From: Rhodoferax antarcticus ANT.BR
GTDB lineage: Bacteria > Pseudomonadota > Gammaproteobacteria > Burkholderiales > Burkholderiaceae_C
Length of the DNA: 64,000 bases
Reading direction: 5' to 3'
Assembly (NCBI RefSeq): GCF_001938565.1
Contig: NZ_MSYM01000008.1
Coordinates: 1 to 64,000, forward strand
The first letter of the stretch is position 1. Each line of letters starts with the position of its first letter. A model generated the notes under the pieces. That model searched no databases, was not told the origin of the DNA, and saw only the letters and a program-made list of their open reading frames with translations. Positions 17,003-25,291 of this stretch are shown piece after piece. The position numbers were made by a program, and so were the translations under genes.

Positions 17003-17884
17003 ATGCAAAAATCAATTCCATTTGACTACAACCGCGCCTTCTCCCGCAACATCGGCTGGCTAACCATTGCCGAGCAAGCCAAGCTGCGCCAAGCTCGCGT
17101 GGCCATTGCCGGGCTGGGCGGCGTTGGCGGCGCACATCTGCTAACGCTCAGCCGCCTGGGCCTGTCGCGTTTCAACATTGCAGACTTTGACGACTTTGAT
17201 GTGCACAACATGAACCGCCAGGCCGGTGCGTTCATGCCTTTTATGGGCCAGCCCAAAATCGACACCATCGCTCGGCTGGCGCAAGACATCAACCCCGAGA
17301 CGACGCTGCGCCTGTTTCCACAAGGCGTCACGCCCGAGAACGTGGACGATTTTCTCAAAGACGTGGATGTGTATGTGGACGGACTGGACTTTTTTGCCCT
17401 ACCCGCCCGGCGCATGGTGTTTGCCAAGTGCCGCGAAAAAGGCATCCCAGCGCTTACAGCCGCGCCGCTGGGCATGGGTGTCGCTTTTCTTTACTTCAGC
17501 CCCACCGGCATGAGTTTTGAAGACTATTTCAAGGTGGAAGGCCACCCGCCGCAAGAACAATACGCCCGTTTCATCGCCGGTTTATCGCCCGCCATGCTGA
17601 ATCGCGACTATCTGGTAGCGCCCGAAGCGGTCAATTTTCAGGAAAAACGCGGTCCATCGACCATCATGGCCTGCGACATGTGTGCAGGTGTCATGGGGAC
17701 CGAGGTGCTCAAGGTGCTGCTCAAGCGCGGCACGGTCAGGGCAGCACCGTGGGGCATGCAGTTTGATGCTTACCACCAGAAGCTGAAACACACCTGGCGG
17801 CCGTTTGGCAATGCCAACCCGCTGCAGCAACTGCTGCTCAAATTCATCCGGCCGGTGTTGCGCGGCAAGCAGCCAGGGAATTAA
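17003..17884 (+). CDS. ThiF/MoeB/E1-like adenylyltransferase
   Basis: A 293-residue E1-type enzyme. Its nucleotide-binding loop is VAIAGLGGVGGAHLLTLSRLG (glycines near residues 36-41), followed by the acidic IADFDDFDVHNMNRQ motif with the conserved Asp and Arg. A CDMC pair occurs at ~residue 225, but the second CxxC of zinc-binding MoeB proteins is not evident. Family members adenylate C-termini or carboxylates. It is divergent from the nitroreductase/glycosyltransferase pair and probably shares its promoter region. No ThiS/MoaD-like carrier gene is visible nearby. Confidence 0.85.
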   Translation: MQKSIPFDYNRAFSRNIGWLTIAEQAKLRQARVAIAGLGGVGGAHLLTLSRLGLSRFNIADFDDFDVHNMNRQAGAFMPFMGQPKIDTIARLAQDINPETTLRLFPQGVTPENVDDFLKDVDVYVDGLDFFALPARRMVFAKCREKGIPALTAAPLGMGVAFLYFSPTGMSFEDYFKVEGHPPQEQYARFIAGLSPAMLNRDYLVAPEAVNFQEKRGPSTIMACDMCAGVMGTEVLKVLLKRGTVRAAPWGMQFDAYHQKLKHTWRPFGNANPLQQLLLKFIRPVLRGKQPGN

Positions 17885-17885
17885 T

Positions 17886-17910
17886 GAGAAAAAAAGGCCA
17901 GGCTCGCATT
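17886..17910 (+). repeat. GGCCAGGCTCG-ATT dispersed repeat
   Basis: GAGAAAAAAAGGCCAGGCTC followed by GCATT, directly after the ThiF-like stop codon. It is a relative of the words at 37319 and 40543 and may mark small insertions. Confidence 0.4.
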
Positions 17911-17913
17911 GAT

Positions 17914-18210
17914 CTACAAGCTCTTGTATCCTGCCGCGCGCTGATGCCGCAGTGCCAGCACCAGAATGCGATCAATGTGGGGCAAAAATCGATACAGCGC
18001 CAGATACCCGTTTCGTCCCCTTGAGATCACCAGTTCGCGCTGCCCAAAGTGGACTTTGCGACCTATCTCGGGGTGCTGCGCCAGAATTTCCAGCGCATCA
18101 AAAATCAACGTAGCAGTATCTTGTGCGGCTTGCGGGTCAGACGCCAGCAAGAAGTCGCTGGGCCTTTCCAAGTCAACCAGCGCCTCTCCGGTGTAAACCA
18201 GCTCAGTCAT
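17914..18210 (-). CDS. RelE/ParE-type toxin
   Basis: A 98-residue toxin-like protein: ALVDLERPSDFLLASDP, a helix-strand part with HPEIGRKV, and the C-terminal strands GYLALYRFLPHIDRILVLALRHQR that characterise the ParE/RelE fold. Toxins of this fold poison gyrase or cleave mRNA. The start overlaps the end of the antitoxin gene by eight bases, the usual antitoxin-first order. Confidence 0.87.
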   Translation of the reverse strand: MTELVYTGEALVDLERPSDFLLASDPQAAQDTATLIFDALEILAQHPEIGRKVHFGQRELVISRGRNGYLALYRFLPHIDRILVLALRHQRAAGYKSL

Positions 18211-18517
18211 GCGCTATGGTCATGGGCTTGGTGCCGTCCAGGCGCTGCGGCTTCAGCCTGCGCGGTTTGCTACCCGTGACACGGGCGGTGACATAGGCTT
18301 TCACATTTGCAGCGCCAAAGACGGCGTTGGTGCGCAAGGTGTCTTGAAAAGATGCCTCGCCATCGGCATAAAACTGCTGACGCACCAGCGCGTCGTCCAT
18401 AGCGGATTGCAGGGTGTCCACCATCAGGGCATGGGCCGTCTTGCCCTCGAACGCAGCAACTTTGGCAATGGTGGCCTTCAAAGCGTCTGGCAGTTTCAGT
18501 GATGTGGTGGCGGACAT
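18203..18517 (-). CDS. Ribbon-helix-helix (CopG-type) antitoxin
   Basis: A 104-residue protein that begins MSATTSLKLPDALKATIAKV, a short N-terminal strand plus helix as in CopG-like DNA-binding antitoxins. The C-terminal tail is basic (SKPRRLKPQR) and would contact the toxin. I chose the ATG at 18517 because the strand motif begins right after it; the longer frame to 18556 adds a hydrophobic stretch that does not fit the family. Confidence 0.82.
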   Translation of the reverse strand: MSATTSLKLPDALKATIAKVAAFEGKTAHALMVDTLQSAMDDALVRQQFYADGEASFQDTLRTNAVFGAANVKAYVTARVTGSKPRRLKPQRLDGTKPMTIAHD

Positions 18518-18649
18518 GGCAATCTCCAAGAAAAGTAACACGATAGTAACACCCAAAGAAATGGATTATGAGTGGCTGAAACGCTAGGCAGCCATACATG
18601 AAACGGCTAAGACGCGCTTTCTAGCTATTTCAGCCACTTTAGGGGGTTC

Positions 18650-18934
18650 ATGATGCTGACAGTTACTTCGGTAGAAGCACAAAACCGGTTTGGCGAACTG
18701 ATTGACCGCTCGCAGCGCGAGCCGGTGCAAGTTACCCGGCGCGGACGGCCGGTGGCTTAAGTGGTTTGCAACCAAGACATGCGGGAATTGAGCGACCTGC
18801 AAACACGGCGTGATGCTGCTAGCCGCTGGTATGCGCAATACCGCGCCAGTCTGGCCAGTGAGCAGGGCGCCGCGCCAGTTGAGAATGGCTTGACTGATGA
18901 CGATGTGACGCAACTGGCTCATGCGCTTCGGTAG
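18650..18934 (+). pseudogene. Phd/YefM-type antitoxin with a premature stop
   Basis: Reading from the ATG at 18650 gives MMLTVTSVEAQNRFGELIDR, the Phd/YefM start, then SQREPVQVTRRGRPVA and an in-frame TAA at 18758-18760. The same frame continues for another 57 codons to a TAG at 18932-18934, ending DDDVTQLAHALR, which overlaps the start of the PIN toxin by 14 bases. One nonsense codon therefore separates a normal N-terminal DNA-binding part from the toxin-binding tail. Either the antitoxin is dead, the tail is made by reinitiation, or the stop is read through. Confidence 0.85.
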
Positions 18935-19331
18935 ACCCATCATTATTGATACCGGCGTGTTAATTAGCGCCGCCATCCGGCCACAGTCAGTGCCTGCCAC
19001 GGCGCTGGAGCGTGCTTTGCGCCACCACGAGGTGTATGCATGTGCAGAAACCCTGTCTGAGCTAGAAGCGGTTTTGATGCGCTCCAAATTCGATCGTTAC
19101 GCCAGCATCGTGCAACGACAGGCTTTTTTGCAAGGCCTCACCGAACATCTCAAGATGGTCGTAGTCAAAGAACCCACTCAGGAGTGCACTGAACCGAAAG
19201 ACGACAAGTTTCTCGCTCTGGCCTGGGAAGTGAGGGCTGAATTGATCGTGGCAAGTGACCCGCATCTCACATGCATGCATCCATGGCGGTTAATTCCGAT
19301 ACTGCCGCCTGCGGCTTTTTTGGTGATGTAG
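18921..19331 (+). CDS. PIN-domain toxin
   Basis: A 136-residue PIN nuclease-like protein. The first acidic residue is in PIIIDTGVLISA (usually DTNVLISA), a Glu is in ETLSELEAVL, and the C-terminal acidic cluster is in EPKDDKFLALAW and IVASDPHL. These form the metal site of the RNase. The frame is intact although the preceding antitoxin has a nonsense codon. The Asn-to-Gly change in the first motif may weaken activity. Confidence 0.85.
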   Translation: MRFGRPIIIDTGVLISAAIRPQSVPATALERALRHHEVYACAETLSELEAVLMRSKFDRYASIVQRQAFLQGLTEHLKMVVVKEPTQECTEPKDDKFLALAWEVRAELIVASDPHLTCMHPWRLIPILPPAAFLVM

Positions 19332-19492
19332 CCAAGGCCCGCCGTCACTTGCCTGCTCGTAAACACAAGATCTCAAGCGGCAACAGGTCCGTTTTCCGCT
19401 GCAGACTTGCAGCCTTTTTGCGTTATATTGCCTTAACATCCGCTCTTGTCGGCTTCCCGCGTCTTGCATTGGCTCCACCCAGGAGATTTATT

Positions 19493-20131
19493 TTGAACAG
19501 CTTCTTTTCCACCGTATCTGTTTCTAAGCGGCTTGGCCGCATCATCGTTACCGGCTTGGCAGCCGCTTGGCTGGCGGGTTGCGCCAGCACCAACTACCCG
19601 GCAGCCCCGGCGGCGGCGGCTACACCTGATTACAACTACATCGTTGGCCCCGGCGACAACCTGAACATCATCGTCTGGCGAAACCCGGAACTGTCAATGT
19701 CAGTGCCGGTTCGCCCGGACGGCAAGCTGTCTACCCCGCTGGTGGATGAGTTGGTGGTGCAGGGCAAGACCTCCATCGAGATCGCCCGCGATGTAGAAAA
19801 AGCTCTGAGCAAGCTGGTGCGTGACCCAGTAGTGACGGTCATCGTGACCGGGTTTATTGGCCCCTACAGCGAACAGATTCGTGTGGTGGGCGAGGCCGCC
19901 AAGCCGCAAGCCCTGCCTTACAAGCAAAAGATGACCTTGCTCGACGTGATGATCGCGGTGGGCGGGCTGACCGACTTTGCCGATGGCAATGGGGCCTCCA
20001 TCACGCGCGCAGCCGAGGGTGACAAACGCTACTCGGTGCGCCTGAAAGACCTGATCAAACGCGGTGACATCTCGGCCAACGTCGAAATGAAGCCGGGTGA
20101 CGTGCTGATCATTCCCCAAGGCTGGTTTTAA
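19493..20131 (+). CDS. XrtA-associated polysaccharide export lipoprotein
   Basis: A 212-residue outer-membrane lipoprotein of the Wza/poly-export family. Starting at the TTG at 19493, with AGGAG eight bases before it, gives a lipoprotein signal with lipobox LAGC (Cys 30). Then come the export domain (YIVGPGDNLNIIVWRNPELS) and an SLBB-type repeat (VRVVGEAAKPQALPY). The longer open frame upstream lacks a signal and overlaps the PIN gene. It forms the outer-membrane exit pore and is the first gene of the XrtA operon. Confidence 0.92.
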   Translation: MNSFFSTVSVSKRLGRIIVTGLAAAWLAGCASTNYPAAPAAAATPDYNYIVGPGDNLNIIVWRNPELSMSVPVRPDGKLSTPLVDELVVQGKTSIEIARDVEKALSKLVRDPVVTVIVTGFIGPYSEQIRVVGEAAKPQALPYKQKMTLLDVMIAVGGLTDFADGNGASITRAAEGDKRYSVRLKDLIKRGDISANVEMKPGDVLIIPQGWF

Positions 20132-20146
20132 TTTTTCCACCCACCT

Positions 20147-20169
20147 ACCAGGCCTGCAGTGAGCCTGGT
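20147..20169 (+). terminator. Hairpin between export and chain-length genes
   Basis: Perfect 7-bp stem ACCAGGC / GCCTGGT with a nine-base loop, followed by TTGTTTTG. It could act as a partial terminator that lowers expression of the downstream operon relative to the export pore. The T-tract is imperfect. Confidence 0.35.
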
Positions 20170-20212
20170 TTGTTTTGCGACGCATGTCCCTTGATCAAAA
20201 AGAACCTCCCCC

Positions 20213-21781
20213 ATGGATGAGCTGATTAGCCAGGTGACGACCATCGCCAGAGGCATGTGGAAACACCGCTGGCGCGGCCTGATCGCCGCCTGGGTGGTGG
20301 CCATCATCGGTGTGATGACCGTGATGTCGGTGCCAGACAAGTACGAGGCATCTGCGCGTATTTATGTCGATACCCAGTCCATTCTGAAACCTTTGATGTC
20401 GGGCCTGGCGGTGCAACCCAATGTCGAACAACAAGTGATGATGCTTAGCCGCACGCTGATCACCCGCCCCAATGTCGAGAAGCTGATCCGCATGGCCGAT
20501 CTCGACCTCGGAGAGACCTCCAAGGCCCAGCAAGACGCCCTGATTGACCAGGTGAGCAAAACGCTGCAGATCAAGACCGTTGGCCGCGACAACATTTACA
20601 CACTGGCCTATCGCGACACCAGTCCTGAGCGGGCCAAGAAGGTGGTGCAGTCGCTGGTGTCGATTTTTGTCGAGTCCAGCATGGGCACCTCGCGCCAAGA
20701 CTCCGATGCCGCTAAAAAATTCATTGATGAGCAGATTAAGACTTATGTCGCCAAACTCGAAGAAGCTGAGGCACGGCTGAAAGAGTTCAAGTTGCGCAAC
20801 ATTGAACTGCAGTCATCCACCGGTGAACTTAACATGGCCGGGCAACTCGGTGGCATTAGCGAACAGCTACGTCAAGCCCGGCTGGAACTGCGCGAGGCTG
20901 AAAACGCCCGTGATGCCGCAAGAAGGCAATTGGATCTGGAGCGCGCCACCCAGTCCAAAAACCTAATGTCTGATAACTCGGGTGCTATTTCCACCCCTGA
21001 GATTGATGCCCGCATCGACGCACAGAAGCGCAATCTCGATGCCCTGCTGCAACGTTTCACTGAGCAACATCCTGACGTGGTTGGCGCGCGTCGTCTGATC
21101 AAAGACCTGGAAGACCAGAAGCGCAAAGAGATTGCCGAGTTGCGTAAAGCAGCCTTGGCCAACCCAACGTCAACCCCCGCAAACAACAGCCTGGCCTACC
21201 AGGAGATCAGCCGGGTCATGGCCACATCAGAAGTGCTGGTGGCATCCTTGCGCGCCCGTGTGGCAGAGTACGACGCGCGCTACACCAAGTCGCTCGAGGC
21301 GATGAAAGTGGCACCCCAGATTGAGGCCGAATACGCCCAACTCAACCGCGACTACGAAATCAACAAGAAGAACTACAACGACCTGGTGTCGCGGCGCGAG
21401 TCGGCAGCCATGTCTGGTGAGCTTGACAGTGCTACCGGCGTGGCAGATTTCCGCCTGATTGACCCACCCCGTGCCTCACCTAAACCTGTTGCACCCAACC
21501 GCCTGCTGCTGATGCCGCTGGCCTTGCTGGCCGCACTAGGCGCTGGTCTTGGGGTCACCTTCCTGTTAAGCCAACTCCGTGCGGTGTATTACGACGCGTA
21601 TGCGATGAGCGAATCGCTGGGCCTGCCTTTGCTGGGGGTAGTGTCTTTGGTGGTAGATGACGGCGGCGCGCAACGGCGCAAATCAGAGTTGATAAAGTTT
21701 TTAGCCGCTACCAGCGCCTTGATCGTTGTCTTCGGCATTGGCATGGCGGCGCTTTTTCTGATGTCCAAGCAGGCAGGATGA
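20213..21781 (+). CDS. XrtA system polysaccharide chain-length determinant (Wzz-like)
   Basis: A 522-residue inner-membrane protein. A membrane segment lies near residues 21-41, then a periplasmic part with Wzz motif (YVDTQSILKPLMSGLAV), long coiled coils around residues 165-240 and 290-330, a second membrane segment near 425-445 and a third near 495-515. It controls polymer length and links the autokinase to the export pore. The third helix and length agree with the XrtA subfamily. The autokinase gene follows after four bases. Confidence 0.92.
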   Translation: MDELISQVTTIARGMWKHRWRGLIAAWVVAIIGVMTVMSVPDKYEASARIYVDTQSILKPLMSGLAVQPNVEQQVMMLSRTLITRPNVEKLIRMADLDLGETSKAQQDALIDQVSKTLQIKTVGRDNIYTLAYRDTSPERAKKVVQSLVSIFVESSMGTSRQDSDAAKKFIDEQIKTYVAKLEEAEARLKEFKLRNIELQSSTGELNMAGQLGGISEQLRQARLELREAENARDAARRQLDLERATQSKNLMSDNSGAISTPEIDARIDAQKRNLDALLQRFTEQHPDVVGARRLIKDLEDQKRKEIAELRKAALANPTSTPANNSLAYQEISRVMATSEVLVASLRARVAEYDARYTKSLEAMKVAPQIEAEYAQLNRDYEINKKNYNDLVSRRESAAMSGELDSATGVADFRLIDPPRASPKPVAPNRLLLMPLALLAALGAGLGVTFLLSQLRAVYYDAYAMSESLGLPLLGVVSLVVDDGGAQRRKSELIKFLAATSALIVVFGIGMAALFLMSKQAG

Positions 21782-21785
21782 ACCT

Positions 21786-22694
21786 ATGAGTAGCTTGATT
21801 GAACAGGCAGCCAGGCGACTGGAACAACTGCGCCAGGCCGGTGTCGACATACCCGCCCCACCCACTGCAGCAGCCATTTTAAAAGTCGCTCCGGCAGAGC
21901 CGCCACCGCTTGAAAAACCGGTGGTGACGTCACGCCGGGTTGAGTTAAATGTGGCTGCCATGGCAGACGCAGGCATCATCGACCCCAATTCGCCGCGTTC
22001 CGAGATTGCAGATCAATACCGTGTCATCAAACGCCCGTTGATCAAAAACGCCATGGGCAAGGGCGCTTCCATCCTGGCCAACGGCAACCTGATCATGGTG
22101 ACCAGCGCTTTGCCCGGTGAGGGCAAGAGCTTCACCGCCATTAACCTGGCCATGAGCATTGCCACCGAGTTGGACAACACCGTGATGCTGGTTGATGCTG
22201 ATGTGGCGCGGCCATCGGTTATGCGCATGCTGGGCCTGCCTGCCGGGCCGGGCCTGCTTGACCTGGTGCTAGATGACACCATGGACATGTCGTCCGTATT
22301 GCTCAAGACCAACGTCGACAAACTGACTATTCTGCCCAGCGGCACACCGCACCCGCGCGCTACAGAGCTTTTGGCAAGTGATGCCATGGTCAGGCTGCTG
22401 GAAGACATGGCGGCGCGCTATCCGGACCGCATCATCGTGTTTGACTCGCCGCCGTTGTTGATCACCACCGAATCGCGCGTGCTCGCCACCCACATGGGCC
22501 AGGTGGTGCTGGTGGTGCACGCGGGCAAAACGTTGCAGTCTGAAGTCAAGCAAGCCTTGGCGACCATTGACGCATGCCCTGTCAAACTGCTGCTGCTCAA
22601 CCGCTCGAGCTCATTGTTCAAGGGTGGTTATGGCTACAACTATGGCTATGGCGGTGGTTACGGCTACGGCCGATCAGAAGAGCAGGCAGCATGA
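21786..22694 (+). CDS. XrtA-associated tyrosine autokinase (BY-kinase)
   Basis: A 302-residue bacterial tyrosine kinase. It has Walker A ALPGEGKSFT (residues 108-117), Walker A' VMLVDAD (133-139) and Walker B IIVFDSPPLL. The C-terminus is a Tyr/Gly-rich cluster (YGYNYGYGGGYGYG), the usual autophosphorylation tail. It cycles phosphorylation with the chain-length protein to drive polymerisation. The next gene overlaps its stop (ATGA). A possible opposing phosphatase domain is encoded at 55160. Confidence 0.93.
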   Translation: MSSLIEQAARRLEQLRQAGVDIPAPPTAAAILKVAPAEPPPLEKPVVTSRRVELNVAAMADAGIIDPNSPRSEIADQYRVIKRPLIKNAMGKGASILANGNLIMVTSALPGEGKSFTAINLAMSIATELDNTVMLVDADVARPSVMRMLGLPAGPGLLDLVLDDTMDMSSVLLKTNVDKLTILPSGTPHPRATELLASDAMVRLLEDMAARYPDRIIVFDSPPLLITTESRVLATHMGQVVLVVHAGKTLQSEVKQALATIDACPVKLLLLNRSSSLFKGGYGYNYGYGGGYGYGRSEEQAA

Positions 22695-24157
22695 AATCAC
22701 TGCGCATGACCTTACCTACGGCGGCGCTGGTGCTGCTGCCATTACCCGCGGCCTGGGCGCAAGATACCGCGCGGACTATTTCCATCGTGCCGCGCGTATC
22801 GGTGACCGAAACCCTGACCAACAACGTGGCGTTACAAGGTAACAACCCGCAGTCTGATCAAATCACCGAAGTCAGTCCGGGTATCCGCATCAGCATTCAA
22901 GGTGCGCGGCTCAAAACTTATTTTGATTATTCGCTGAACGAAATTTACTACGCCCAGGGCAGTTCTGGCACCCGACAGCAAAATGCGCTGAACACCTTTG
23001 GTACCCTGGAAGCCATCGATAACTGGGCCTACCTTGATTTCAGCGGCAATATCTCGCAGCAGGCCATCTCTGCGTTTGGCACCCAGTCCGTCAACAACAC
23101 AGCCATCAACGCCAATCAAACCGAGGTGGCAAATTACCGCCTGTCGCCCTACGTCAAAGGACGCTTCGGCAGCTTTGCCAACTACGAGGCGCGCATCACC
23201 CGCTCGGTAACCTCTGCCGACAACGCCACTGCCTCCAACACCGCCAGCACCAACAGCGTGGTGAGGGTCAGCAACGCGTCGGCGTTTCGCAGTCTGGGCT
23301 GGGCGGCAGATGTTGCGCGCCAGCAAGTGAGCTACAACGCCGGACGCGCCACCGAGTCTGACAACTACAGCCTGGGGCTGACCTATGCCATCACACCGCA
23401 GGTCAACGTGTCGGCCAACGCCGGCCAGGAATCCAACAACTACACCAGCCTGGACAAACAAAGCTACAACACCAGCAGCGTGGGCTTGAACTGGCGCCCT
23501 TCGGAACGAACCACGTTGTCGGCTGTCAGCGGCAAACGCTCGTTTGGTAACACCCACAACTGGAGCTTTGAGCACCGCAGCGCGCGTACGTTGTGGCGGT
23601 TTTCTGACAGCCGGGATGTTTCTGTCACACCTAACCAAAATGGTTACGTGGGCATTGGCACGAACAACGCTCTGCTTGTGGGACAGTTGGCAACGCCGCC
23701 GTCAAATGCCATCAACCCGACAAACCCAGTGGTCAATAGTTTCCTGATTTCGGGCGTGTCGCTGCAGCGTCGGCAAGACCTGTCTTTTTCCTTGCTGGGG
23801 ATTCGTGACACCATCACTTTTTTTCTGACCCGCACCGAAAGCAGCCGTCTGGATACAGTCACCAGCGCGGTGGATAGCCTGTCCAACGGAGCTACCGTCA
23901 ATCAAGACGGCTTTAGCGTCAACTACAGCCACCGTCTGACGCCAGATTACACGTTGGGGGCCCTACTGTCCCGGCAAAACACTTCAGGCGGCACCACGGC
24001 CCAGGAAACCACGCTCAAGTCTCTGAACGTCAACCTCACAGGCAAAGTTGGTCAAAAAACAGCGGCTTCGCTGGGCCTGCGCCGTGTGGTCTCTGACAAC
24101 CTCACCAACCCTTACACCGAGACAGCGGTGACGGGTAACCTCAATGTTCAGTTCTAG
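22691..24157 (+). CDS. XrtA-associated outer-membrane barrel (TIGR03016 type)
   Basis: A 488-residue outer-membrane protein. The ATG at 22691 overlaps the kinase stop and gives a signal peptide (MKSLRMTLPTAALVLLPLPA, then AWAQ); the open frame upstream is a shadow of the kinase tail. The body has many Asn/Ser/Thr-rich strands (VTETLTNNVAL, YSLGLTYAITPQVNVSANAG) and ends in NLNVQF with the C-terminal Phe of barrels. It is a fixed member of XrtA operons, probably helping the polymer cross the outer membrane. Confidence 0.88.
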   Translation: MKSLRMTLPTAALVLLPLPAAWAQDTARTISIVPRVSVTETLTNNVALQGNNPQSDQITEVSPGIRISIQGARLKTYFDYSLNEIYYAQGSSGTRQQNALNTFGTLEAIDNWAYLDFSGNISQQAISAFGTQSVNNTAINANQTEVANYRLSPYVKGRFGSFANYEARITRSVTSADNATASNTASTNSVVRVSNASAFRSLGWAADVARQQVSYNAGRATESDNYSLGLTYAITPQVNVSANAGQESNNYTSLDKQSYNTSSVGLNWRPSERTTLSAVSGKRSFGNTHNWSFEHRSARTLWRFSDSRDVSVTPNQNGYVGIGTNNALLVGQLATPPSNAINPTNPVVNSFLISGVSLQRRQDLSFSLLGIRDTITFFLTRTESSRLDTVTSAVDSLSNGATVNQDGFSVNYSHRLTPDYTLGALLSRQNTSGGTTAQETTLKSLNVNLTGKVGQKTAASLGLRRVVSDNLTNPYTETAVTGNLNVQF

Positions 24158-24160
24158 CCC

Positions 24161-25285
24161 ATGTATGCAGACTTTTTCGGATTAAGCAGCGAACCGTTCC
24201 AGATCAACCCTGATCCACGCTTCTATTACGCTAGCAAACAACACAGACGCGCCAAGGCTTACCTCGAATATGGCGTGATGCGTAACGAGGGTTTTATCGT
24301 GATCACCGGCGAGGTGGGTGCGGGCAAAACCACTGTGGTACGCGGCTTGCTGGAAGGCCTGGATGCCGACAAAGTGGTCGCCGCCAATCTGGTCACAACG
24401 CAGCTTGATGCTGAAGACACCCTGCGCATGGTGGGTGCTGCGTTTGGTGTACGCGTGAAAGACGTCTCCAAGTCCGACCTGCTGATGGCGCTAGAGGCCT
24501 TTCTGGTCAACCACACCAGCCAGGGCAAGCGCTGCCTGTTGATCGTGGATGAGGCGCAAAACCTCACCCACCGGGCGGTGGAAGAGTTGCGCATGCTCTC
24601 CAATTTCCAGTACGGCCAGCAGGCCTTGCTGCAAACTTTTTTGATTGGCCAACCCGAGTTCCGGTCCATTTTGCAAAGCCCGGGCATGCAGCAACTGCGC
24701 CAGCGGGTGACCGCTACCTGCCATATTGGCCCGCTCGACCTGGCGGAAACCCAGGGCTACATTGAGCACCGCCTGAAGTGCGCCGGTGGCAAGCCCGAGC
24801 GGCCGAGCTTTGACGAAGCCGCTTTTGAAGCCATTTTTAAAGCCACCAACGGCATTCCCCGGCGCGTCAACTTGCTGTGCGACCGCTTGCTGCTGTCGGG
24901 TTTTCTGGCCAACAAAGACACTTTTGACCTGGCAGCTGTCAATGAAGTGACCACTGAACTCAATGAAGAGTCGAGTGCGCCCATCAGAACGGTCGCCGCA
25001 TCACCCGCGCCAGAAGGCCCAGGCTGGACGGACTCTTTTACCCAGGGCCTGGGGTATGCCACCGCGCCGCTGGATGTGGATTTGACACAGTTGCATCTAC
25101 CGGCCAGCCTGGGACAAGCCATCTCCGGGCAGATTGCCACGCTGAATGCCGAGCAGTACGATATTCGGCTGCGCCGTCTGGAAGGCAGCGCCCTGCGGCT
25201 GGAGCGCATCAATCTGGAGATTTTGGTGATGCTGCAGCGCCTGGTCAAAGTCGCCAGCGTTGAACCGCCTGACAAAGAGGGGTGA
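24161..25285 (+). CDS. XrtA-associated ATPase (ExeA/GspA-like AAA)
   Basis: A 374-residue protein starting MYADFFGLSSEPFQINPDPR, the ExeA-type opening. It has Walker A GEVGAGKT (50-57), Walker B LLIVDE (126-131) and an arginine-finger region IPRRVNLLCDRLL. The C-terminal ~100 residues are variable. In general secretion ExeA-type proteins assemble envelope complexes; in XrtA operons this member is conserved but its exact job is not settled. Four bases separate it from the barrel gene. Confidence 0.9.
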   Translation: MYADFFGLSSEPFQINPDPRFYYASKQHRRAKAYLEYGVMRNEGFIVITGEVGAGKTTVVRGLLEGLDADKVVAANLVTTQLDAEDTLRMVGAAFGVRVKDVSKSDLLMALEAFLVNHTSQGKRCLLIVDEAQNLTHRAVEELRMLSNFQYGQQALLQTFLIGQPEFRSILQSPGMQQLRQRVTATCHIGPLDLAETQGYIEHRLKCAGGKPERPSFDEAAFEAIFKATNGIPRRVNLLCDRLLLSGFLANKDTFDLAAVNEVTTELNEESSAPIRTVAASPAPEGPGWTDSFTQGLGYATAPLDVDLTQLHLPASLGQAISGQIATLNAEQYDIRLRRLEGSALRLERINLEILVMLQRLVKVASVEPPDKEG

Positions 25286-25291
25286 CCCAGC

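Noticed and set aside
19271-19492. A longer N-terminus for the export lipoprotein
   Set aside because: It overlaps the PIN toxin gene and hides the lipoprotein signal. The TTG at 19493 with AGGAG and lipobox is far better.
22574-22690. A longer N-terminus for the TIGR03016-type barrel
   Set aside because: The extra 39 residues are a Trp/Leu-rich shadow of the kinase's Tyr-rich tail. The ATG at 22691 gives a proper signal peptide and an ATGA overlap.
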